Source of the DNA: Methanobacteriota archaeon
GTDB lineage: Archaea; Thermoplasmatota; Poseidoniia; Poseidoniales; Thalassarchaeaceae
Length of the DNA stretch: 5,052 bases
Assembly (NCBI GenBank): GCA_002731195.1
Contig: PCAI01000002.1
Coordinates: forward strand, 14,206-19,257
Direction: 5' to 3'
The notes beneath the pieces are model-generated. The model did no database searches. It saw only the letters and a program-made list of their open reading frames with translations, and was not told the DNA's origin. Of the stretch, positions 1 through 5,052 are shown piece by piece. Made by a program: the position numbers and the translations under genes. Positions within the stretch are counted from its first letter, which is position 1, and each line of letters begins with the position of its first letter.

Positions 1-2409
1 GTTTTGATTATACTAGTATCACTTGTACCCACAAAAGGTGATGGCGGGTCATTATTACTCATTCTTCTTTCTTTATTGCATATAGGAACTGCAGCATTGG
101 CATTAAAGAGGGACTCGCCTGCACTTGCAGGAGTAACTGTACTATCACCTTGGGTCTGGATGATACTAGAGAAAATTACCGAAGAAACTATGAATACATT
201 ATTTATAGTAAAAAACTCATCAAATTGGAATAATTCTTTAGAATTAGAAGTATATGCTTTGGCTTCTTATTTATCAATTTCATTAATTCTTATGGCAATA
301 GTGAATATTAAATTAGGAAAAAACAATGTTAATTTGGCATCAAAATTTCTAGGTTTAACCGAAATTTCGGCAACTATCAGAGATTCAGAAATACTTCAAC
401 TGTGGAGCATCGGGCTATGGTTACCAATGATTTCAATAATTATAATCTGTCAACTAGGTGGTTTTAATTCATTAACATTATTATTTGTTTTAACATTACT
501 AATCATGATACATATTATTTCTGAAATATTGAATCATAGGATTGGGGAAATAAACAATTTACTAATCATAATTGCTATATCAATTGGAATTCTGCAATGG
601 GAGCATGGATTAGATGAGTTTTTCATAATTATAATGCTTATTTCTGTTTTACCAGCCCTATATAGAGATGTAAATGACCATATACACACTGGAATGTCAT
701 TAATGAGTATACCACTATTAATTTTTATATTCAGAAGGAATGTCAGTAATGGCCTAATCAGTAATGGCCATTTACCAAATTTAGAAATATCTTGGATTGC
801 GCTAATTTGTACTACGATACTAATCGTCTTATATCTGAGAAAGGCCGAAACAATTGAAAAAATCCTTAAATCTACTTTAGCAGCATTATTTTTAATCATA
901 AGTGTTATTGGATTGACATGGCAAACAGATCCGGTTTTTCCGAAATATCTTTCCATAATATTATTCGTTTTCATGTCAATATGGTTAGTCGCTAGAGGGG
1001 AATTAAAAGCTGAATTGAAAACTATTAATTTAAAACAACAGAGAATAGAGTTAGCAAATATCCAGAGAACAAAAAACACAAAAGATATTGGCAGTAAAAA
1101 TGATAAAATAATCAAACAATATGATCCACTTGTTGCATCATTAAAGGAGCGAAGAAAGATTAACAGAGAAATGAAGGAGGCTGAAAACCTAGAACAATTG
1201 TATATTTCAGATGTAAATCATCGGCCGATAATTATTATGACAATGTTAAGTATTGTTTTTATATTTGCTAGTATTAATGCACTAATCTCAGGTCCAAATG
1301 CATTAATTCTGCTAATGGTAGGATTATTTGCCAGCATACTTGTTGCTATTGCAAAATATAGAACTAAGTCGCTGAAAATTAATTTACTACATATTTTAGG
1401 CATAGAAATTCCAATTGCAATGGCAATCTGTGGAGTGGTCATAGTACACAATATATCCCATATTGGCCCACTTAGTAGTAATACTGAAATGTTTGATTTG
1501 GCTATTTTAGCGGTCATTATAATGGAATTAGTGATTATTTCAGTATTATATCAAGATAATCTAATTGATAGAATACCTGTGGCCATTGATTGGTTTCTAA
1601 TTCCTCTGCTTATTAACAGAATTGTTGGCACACTTATGAATGAATCTTTACCGTTTCCATTCACAGTTAATCCTTTCAATGAAACAATGAATAAAGACAG
1701 TTTCTTACAATGGGAATTTGCTTGGATTTTATTGGAGTTTTTACTAATAATGGCACTAATTTGTGATTTTTGGATAGTTAATAAGAGAAATGTAAGATAT
1801 AAAGAAAATGATATTAAAAGTAATAGGGGTGTGAGGAATTTAGCAATTGTAATGATCTCTTTTGGGCCTGCTGGGATATTAGCTGCAATTAGCACGATAA
1901 GGCAAGGATTTGTATCTAAACAAACAACCACAACTGGAATGGGAATTTTAAGTATTATATTAGCAATGTATGCATTTGGAGCATGGTCCAATATTATTTT
2001 ACAGAATGTTCCTTATTTGACATTAATACTAGGAACTATACTCCTCATTGCATTGTCTATGACAAGTAAATTTAGAAAAGAAAGGTGGAGTATGGTCTTA
2101 ACTATTGATTCACATATTCTAATAATAGGTGGTTTAATTACAACTGGATATTTTACTGAGATATATTTTACTGTGTTAATGGTTCTAGTTTCAACGATTA
2201 CATGGATAATCGGAATAATCCAATTGAGGAAAATTTTTAGAATATGGGGGTTGATTGATCTTATCTTAGCAATGCTATTTAGTCTAATATTTGTGAAAGA
2301 AATATTTGATCAAATCAATATTCTTATTGCATTAACTCTTATTGCAATTGAGTTGGGAATTATTGGTTGGTTAGGGATTTCAAATGAAAAAGAATTGATT
2401 AAAGATTAG
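1..2409 (+). CDS. Large polytopic membrane protein of unknown function, probably 5'-partial
   Basis: No known family is recognised. The frame is open to the left edge (base 1 begins GTT, then a TTG codon at 4), so the true start probably lies upstream. From the TTG the product is 801 residues, dominated by Ile, Leu, Val and Met. I see two blocks of hydrophobic segments: roughly 10-11 between residues 15 and 330, and about 12 between 409 and 790. Between them lies a charged, Lys/Arg/Glu-rich linker at about 331-408, which by the positive-inside rule should be cytoplasmic and may be partly helical. The two blocks share a pattern: Leu-Tyr-x-Asp at 219-222 and 515-518, each followed 14-15 residues later by the identical Ile-Pro-Leu-Leu-Ile (236-240 and 533-537). 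This suggests an internal duplication. No transporter signature, nucleotide-binding motif or glycosyltransferase motif is visible. The size and bipartite layout could fit a transporter, a lipid or polysaccharide enzyme, or a membrane scaffold. The gene is certain; its role is not. Confidence 0.87.
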   Translation, partial: VLIILVSLVPTKGDGGSLLLILLSLLHIGTAALALKRDSPALAGVTVLSPWVWMILEKITEETMNTLFIVKNSSNWNNSLELEVYALASYLSISLILMAIVNIKLGKNNVNLASKFLGLTEISATIRDSEILQLWSIGLWLPMISIIIICQLGGFNSLTLLFVLTLLIMIHIISEILNHRIGEINNLLIIIAISIGILQWEHGLDEFFIIIMLISVLPALYRDVNDHIHTGMSLMSIPLLIFIFRRNVSNGLISNGHLPNLEISWIALICTTILIVLYLRKAETIEKILKSTLAALFLIISVIGLTWQTDPVFPKYLSIILFVFMSIWLVARGELKAELKTINLKQQRIELANIQRTKNTKDIGSKNDKIIKQYDPLVASLKERRKINREMKEAENLEQLYISDVNHRPIIIMTMLSIVFIFASINALISGPNALILLMVGLFASILVAIAKYRTKSLKINLLHILGIEIPIAMAICGVVIVHNISHIGPLSSNTEMFDLAILAVIIMELVIISVLYQDNLIDRIPVAIDWFLIPLLINRIVGTLMNESLPFPFTVNPFNETMNKDSFLQWEFAWILLEFLLIMALICDFWIVNKRNVRYKENDIKSNRGVRNLAIVMISFGPAGILAAISTIRQGFVSKQTTTTGMGILSIILAMYAFGAWSNIILQNVPYLTLILGTILLIALSMTSKFRKERWSMVLTIDSHILIIGGLITTGYFTEIYFTVLMVLVSTITWIIGIIQLRKIFRIWGLIDLILAMLFSLIFVKEIFDQINILIALTLIAIELGIIGWLGISNEKELIKD

Positions 2410-2413
2410 TAAA

Positions 2414-2425
2414 TTTTCATTTTTT
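2414..2425 (+). terminator. Possible oligo-T archaeal terminator after the membrane protein gene
   Basis: Four T then six T, interrupted by CA, begin five bases after the TAG stop. Archaeal RNA polymerase can terminate on oligo-T tracts in the non-template strand without a hairpin, and none is visible here. In such an AT-rich genome a run like this can also arise by chance. Confidence 0.35.
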
Positions 2426-2430
2426 AACCC

Positions 2431-2438
2431 TTTAAATG
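2431..2438 (+). promoter_or_regulatory. TATA-like box (TTTAAATG) for the FKBP-like gene
   Basis: The octamer resembles the archaeal TATA box (consensus near TTTAWATA). Its centre lies about 40 bases before the GTG at 2474, so a start site about 26 bases downstream would leave a leader of only about 14 nucleotides. That suits the absence of a Shine-Dalgarno site. The bases just upstream are T- and C-rich rather than a purine-rich BRE, which weakens the call. Confidence 0.3.
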
Positions 2439-2473
2439 CTAACCTTGATGTTTGATGGCCCTTACAACGTAAT

Positions 2474-3433
2474 GTGACAAGGTCTTGGATATCAGATACT
2501 CCTGATGAAATTGAGCATCCACCTATCCCCCTTGGACTAAATAAAATGGCAATTCCAAGGGCTACTTTAGTACTATCTAGTTTAACCTTAGTAGTGATTA
2601 TTATATCTTCAGCTTGGCTTGGCATATCTGCTAAAAATTTCTTGGAAGATTTAGATCCATTTGAATCCACCAACTCGGAAGTCTTGGAATCAGATGGGCG
2701 ATGGTTATGGGAAATTGATTTACTATTCGATACATGCTCATCTAGAGAAGATAATTGGGAGTGGCCAGAAGGAAATCTAGCGGAGCAGGATGATTTATTC
2801 CTCTATCCGGGAGAATTAAGATGTGATTGGGAACATCAAGGAGAAGGAGACCATGCTAGTGTTGCGATATACAATAGAGGTAATGAGACGTTGGATTTGC
2901 TTCTTACAATGGATGTAAATAATGTTATATTTGTATCTACTGGAGAAAATAGTGTAATCGTAAATGGCTTAGAAGGTAAAGAAAGTTTAATCATAGAAAT
3001 TGAATTACTAGATAGTGTGTCTGAGCAAGAAATTAGCATAGACGTAAAACATGTCGCTGTACCTAATTCAGAAGTAAGATTAGATATCAACATATTCGCA
3101 GGTGTAGAGCAAAGAGATGTTCACATAAGTGATGGAGATACAGTAGAAGTACAATATACTGTTTGGAATGCAGATACTGATGAAGAACTTGATTCAGGGA
3201 CTTGGGCAGAAAACTCGGGAGATCCATGGGGGTCGATTTATGGTTTTGGATGGTCTTTGATTGGTCTGGATATTGACAATGATCGTGGGGCTTTGATGCC
3301 GGGTTTGGATACTGGTACTTCGCATATCACCTTACTTCCACCTCCAATTGCGTATGGAAATAATGAAGGGCATGAGTTGGAAAATGTATGGCTTCGATTT
3401 GAATTAAAATTGGATAGAGCGCCCGTTTCTTAA
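2474..3433 (+). CDS. Membrane-anchored extracytoplasmic protein with C-terminal FKBP-like domain
   Basis: The 319-residue product has a short acidic N-terminus, one hydrophobic helix at about 31-51, and an acidic, Trp-rich exposed region. A beta-rich middle of Ig-like character follows at about 115-210, then a C-terminal domain at about 216-315 that matches the FKBP peptidyl-prolyl isomerase pattern. In that domain I see Gly-Asp-Thr-Val then Val-Gln-Tyr-Thr (Tyr228, equivalent to FKBP12 Tyr26), Leu239-Asp240 (Phe36-Asp37), Pro-Pro-Pro-Ile-Ala-Tyr-Gly (Tyr294, equivalent to Tyr82) and a terminal Phe309 strand (Phe99). The pocket-floor Trp59 appears to be Leu, so activity may be weak and the domain may instead bind or chaperone proteins outside the membrane. 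Only Cys88 and Cys117 are present, a possible disulfide. The chosen GTG is the first start after an in-frame stop; an ATG at 2546 (residue 25) would give a simpler signal anchor. No lipobox is visible. It stands 64 bases after the membrane protein gene and 45 bases before the methyltransferase gene. Confidence 0.85.
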   Translation: MTRSWISDTPDEIEHPPIPLGLNKMAIPRATLVLSSLTLVVIIISSAWLGISAKNFLEDLDPFESTNSEVLESDGRWLWEIDLLFDTCSSREDNWEWPEGNLAEQDDLFLYPGELRCDWEHQGEGDHASVAIYNRGNETLDLLLTMDVNNVIFVSTGENSVIVNGLEGKESLIIEIELLDSVSEQEISIDVKHVAVPNSEVRLDINIFAGVEQRDVHISDGDTVEVQYTVWNADTDEELDSGTWAENSGDPWGSIYGFGWSLIGLDIDNDRGALMPGLDTGTSHITLLPPPIAYGNNEGHELENVWLRFELKLDRAPVS

Positions 3434-3459
3434 GTATGGGCACGAAAGAAACTTGACTG

Positions 3460-3478
3460 AGTCCATGTACGGTGGACT
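3460..3478 (+). promoter_or_regulatory. Inverted repeat abutting the methyltransferase start codon
   Basis: AGTCCA (3460-3465) and TGGACT (3473-3478) are perfect complements around a 7-base loop and end directly before the GTG at 3479. Across a 2x2 mismatch the stem can continue with GAC (3455-3457) and GTC (3481-3483), which would place the start codon inside the helix. The segment GGTGG (3471-3475), the nearest thing to a ribosome-binding site, lies partly in the stem. A role in controlling initiation is inference; a six-base repeat may be chance. Confidence 0.3.
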
Positions 3479-4783
3479 GTGTCTGAACATACACATGTGG
3501 ACTTGTTGCCTTCTGAAAAGATTGTAAAAGAAGCTGGAGAGATTGTAAAATCAAGGTCCAATAAAAAAGGTGAGCCGAGTTTTTTTATGAATGATGATAT
3601 GAGAAAACTATCTACACCTTGGAATATTTCTCAGATTAGATCAAGTCAAATTAATCCAAACGATTTACCAGCAGGAGTGATATTGGATGCAGCAGCTGGA
3701 TCTGGTGTACAATTAATTGCATTAACAAAAGGACTTAGGAGGCCTGCTTTAGGTGTTGAAATAGAAAAAGAAGTAGCAATATTATGTGCTGCTAATATGC
3801 ATATTGCTTCTGATAAAAATGACTTACAGAGAACGATGGATAGAGTACTTATCGGTGATGGTACAAGAGCAGGGGAAGTAATGAGTGCTTTTTGGAAAAG
3901 TTTACGAGATGCGGGTACAAGAGCTCATCCTCCAATAGCAATGTTACATTTGGATCCAGCAAGACCCAGGGATGCTCAAAAACACCATATCGAAGAGATG
4001 CGTCCGCCCCTCAAAGAATTGTTAAATTCTTGGAATGAATATTTACAAATTGGCCCAAGAGGCCCTGCAGTTTTATTGGATTTATCACCTAGATTAGATA
4101 GTCAACAGAGAAATATGGTTAATTCTTTACTAGAAACTACTTTTCCAGGAGTTCCTAGAACCTGGGAATGGTTGAGTCAGGGAGGAGGTCGGGTTGATCG
4201 TTTATCAGTATGGGTTGGTTCTATTTCTTCAAAAAATAGTCATAGATGTATTAGAGTTGGGAGAAAAAATATAATGGCCAAAATTGAAGGGCGTCCAGAA
4301 GTATCTAAAATGGTTAAATTAAATTCTCCTCCTCCTTTTGAATCATGGATGTCGATAATTGATGCTTCTTTAATAGAAAGTGGACTACAAGAATCTTGGT
4401 TAAAAAAAGTGATTGCCCCGGGTTGTGGATATTCTTGGCTAAGATTAGAAGGTAGGCGTCCTCTTCTGATACATACAGAACCTTTAGTAGATATTGATGA
4501 GGTTTCAGAATTTGTAGTATGTAGTGGCAAAGTTGTTCAACACAGATTAACTCCTCCAGAACTGAGAACAATAAGTCAAGTAGCAAATGCTGCGGTCAGA
4601 CATGGAATAAACAAAGTTACACTAAGATGCAATATTGATCCTGAGATGCATCCAAAAATACAACGTAAATTAGATTCTGAATTGAAAGGAAATGATGGTT
4701 CAAAGGCTTTTATGATAGACTTAGAGTTGGATAGAGGGGATACTAAGCATTTACTTTATGTTGTATGTAAGGAAGAAAAATAA
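3479..4783 (+). CDS. Class I SAM-dependent methyltransferase with C-terminal THUMP-like domain
   Basis: The 434-residue protein should transfer a methyl group from S-adenosylmethionine; its substrate is unknown. The Rossmann motif I is Val-Ile-Leu-Asp-Ala-Ala-Ala-Gly-Ser-Gly (67-76). It is followed by the acidic end of strand 2 (Glu94 in Gly-Val-Glu-Ile-Glu) and Asp127 in Gly-Asp-Gly-Thr. At the position of the usual catalytic DPPY-type motif stands Asp-Pro-Ala-Arg (159-162), then Leu-Ser-Pro (202-204), as in the DPARR/LSP methyltransferases described mainly from bacteria. The N-terminal part (about 1-60) is the helical segment typical of that group. The C-terminal part (about 285-434), with Ala-Ser-Leu-Ile-Glu-Ser-Gly-Leu, a basic Arg-Leu-Thr-Pro-Pro-Glu-Leu segment and a final beta strand, fits the THUMP-like domain. 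The first allowed start after an in-frame TGA (3458-3460) is this GTG; another GTG lies at 3497. THUMP relationships and the adjacent ribosomal gene suggest an RNA substrate, which is inference. The family call is firm. Confidence 0.92.
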   Translation: MSEHTHVDLLPSEKIVKEAGEIVKSRSNKKGEPSFFMNDDMRKLSTPWNISQIRSSQINPNDLPAGVILDAAAGSGVQLIALTKGLRRPALGVEIEKEVAILCAANMHIASDKNDLQRTMDRVLIGDGTRAGEVMSAFWKSLRDAGTRAHPPIAMLHLDPARPRDAQKHHIEEMRPPLKELLNSWNEYLQIGPRGPAVLLDLSPRLDSQQRNMVNSLLETTFPGVPRTWEWLSQGGGRVDRLSVWVGSISSKNSHRCIRVGRKNIMAKIEGRPEVSKMVKLNSPPPFESWMSIIDASLIESGLQESWLKKVIAPGCGYSWLRLEGRRPLLIHTEPLVDIDEVSEFVVCSGKVVQHRLTPPELRTISQVANAAVRHGINKVTLRCNIDPEMHPKIQRKLDSELKGNDGSKAFMIDLELDRGDTKHLLYVVCKEEK

Positions 4784-4784
4784 G

Positions 4785-4792
4785 TTAAAATA
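4785..4792 (+). promoter_or_regulatory. TATA-like box (TTAAAATA) upstream of the uS13 gene
   Basis: An AT-rich octamer begins two bases after the methyltransferase stop. It is preceded by a purine-rich stretch (GAAAAATAAG) that could serve as the transcription factor B element. A start site about 26 bases downstream would fall near 4815. That would place the ATG at 4827 about 12 bases into the transcript and leave out the left arm of the longest-range helix in the leader. Other AT-rich octamers a few bases upstream are equally possible, so the start site cannot be fixed by reading. Confidence 0.3.
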
Positions 4793-4802
4793 ATTATTGT
4801 TA

Positions 4803-4886
4803 ACCATCCGTGCCTTTCAAATAAGGATGGTAAGTCGCGAGGATGCCCATAGGGCCACTGGAAACAGTGAACACGGGGGAACCGGA
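4803..4886 (+). promoter_or_regulatory. GC-rich, foldable leader of the uS13 gene (candidate autoregulatory RNA)
   Basis: Bases 4826-4886 are 36 of 61 G+C, far above the surrounding sequence. The segment folds compactly by perfect base pairing. CCGTG (4808-4812) pairs with CACGG (4872-4876). Inside lie CCTT/AAGG (4813-4816, 4823-4826), GCCC-ATA-GGGC (4845-4855) and CACTG-GAAA-CAGTG (4856-4869), the last with a GNRA tetraloop and abutting the previous hairpin with no unpaired base. An alternative stem, ACCATCC (4803-4809) with GGATGGT (4825-4831), excludes both the closing helix and the first hairpin. GGGGG (4875-4879), seven bases before the ATG, can pair with CCUCC at the 16S rRNA 3' end with one G-U pair, and overlaps the closing helix. 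A switch controlling translation is inference. The rival reading is coding: an in-frame ATG at 4827 would add 20 residues to uS13. Confidence 0.45.
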
Positions 4887-5052
4887 ATGGCTAAGATTGA
4901 TGAATCCAAATTAGGAGACGATTTCTCCTATATATTTAGAATAGCAGAAAGTGACATAGATGGTCTTAGTCCCATATCTATTGGATTGACTTCAATTAAG
5001 GGCATTGGCCTTAGAACATCGCAACAAATATGCAGATTATCTGGCATAGATA
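4887..5052 (+). CDS. rps13: 30S ribosomal protein uS13, archaeal type, 3'-partial
   Basis: Only the first 55 residues fall in the window. The protein sits in the head of the small ribosomal subunit, at the bridge to the large subunit and near the P-site tRNA. The fragment carries the archaeal/eukaryotic signature Tyr-Ile-Phe-Arg-Ile-Ala-x-x-Asp-Ile-Asp-Gly at residues 15-26, followed by Leu-Thr-Ser-Ile-Lys-Gly-Ile-Gly (34-41), the conserved start of the helix-turn-helix region. Bacterial S13 lacks the first of these. The ATG at 4887 gives an N-terminus of usual archaeal length and has a G-rich ribosome-binding candidate at 4875-4879. The in-frame ATG at 4827 would add 20 residues (Arg, Asp, His and Gly rich) with GC-ending codons unlike the rest of the gene, so I prefer 4887. 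In most archaea this gene opens the rps13-rps4-rps11-rpoD operon, so those genes probably follow outside the window. Confidence 0.93.
   Translation, partial: MAKIDESKLGDDFSYIFRIAESDIDGLSPISIGLTSIKGIGLRTSQQICRLSGID

Noticed and set aside
534..1991. Three long open frames on the minus strand (534-1115, 1218-1517, 1551-1991)
   Set aside because: They lie wholly opposite the membrane protein gene and match no family I know. Antisense copies of Ile/Leu/Asn-rich coding often stay open in AT-rich DNA.
3579..3586. T-rich run as a terminator
   Set aside because: It lies inside the methyltransferase frame, encodes two Phe residues and is followed by uninterrupted coding.
4240..4586. Overlapping minus-strand open frames opposite the methyltransferase
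   Set aside because: The + strand frame here is continuous with a recognised domain family, and the opposing frames have no start context or recognisable domain.
4851..4869. GCCACTG followed by a hairpin, reminiscent of a cobalamin riboswitch core
   Set aside because: The other conserved B12 elements, including the B12 box, are absent, and the downstream gene is ribosomal.
4834..4886. Resemblance to RNase P RNA (GAGGA followed by CCATAGGGC) or to a 16S rRNA GGAAAC hairpin
   Set aside because: The universally conserved P4 strands of RNase P RNA are not present, and the segment is far too short for either RNA. Similarity is limited to common hairpin motifs.
4803..4886. tRNA gene in the spacer before rps13
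   Set aside because: No seven-base acceptor pairing, no T-loop GTTCRA and no anticodon arm could be placed.

Overview
The window is AT-rich (roughly two-thirds A+T by eye) and compactly coded. All four genes lie on the + strand. The clearest taxonomic marker is the partial gene at the right edge, an archaeal-type ribosomal protein uS13. The low GC, GTG starts without obvious Shine-Dalgarno sites, short spacers and a large orphan membrane protein fit a free-living euryarchaeon, perhaps a marine Poseidoniia (Marine Group II/III)-like lineage. That placement is inference; only the archaeal character rests on sequence.

Layout. 1-2409: a very large polytopic membrane protein, probably cut at its 5' end by the window, with two blocks of about 10-12 hydrophobic helices separated by a highly charged linker. 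I do not recognise a family for it. 2410-2473: a spacer with a T-rich run that could end transcription, a TATA-like box, and a 13-codon reading frame whose stop overlaps the next start. 2474-3433: a single-pass membrane-anchored protein with a beta-rich middle and a divergent C-terminal FKBP-like domain. 3434-3478: a short spacer with an inverted repeat ending one base before the next start. 3479-4783: a class I SAM-dependent methyltransferase of the group with a DPAR(R) motif and a C-terminal THUMP-like domain. 4784-4886: a spacer whose second half is about 59% G+C and can be drawn as a compact multi-helix RNA. 4887-5052: the 5' end of the uS13 gene, which in archaea usually opens the rps13-rps4-rps11-rpoD operon.

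The three upstream genes have no obvious common pathway. Two concern the cell envelope (unknown transporter- or scaffold-like membrane protein; extracytoplasmic FKBP-like protein). The other two concern methylation, possibly of RNA, and the ribosome. The most noteworthy element is the GC-rich, foldable leader in front of the uS13 gene. It offers two mutually exclusive folds, one of which covers part of the presumed ribosome-binding site, as expected of an autoregulated ribosomal protein leader.
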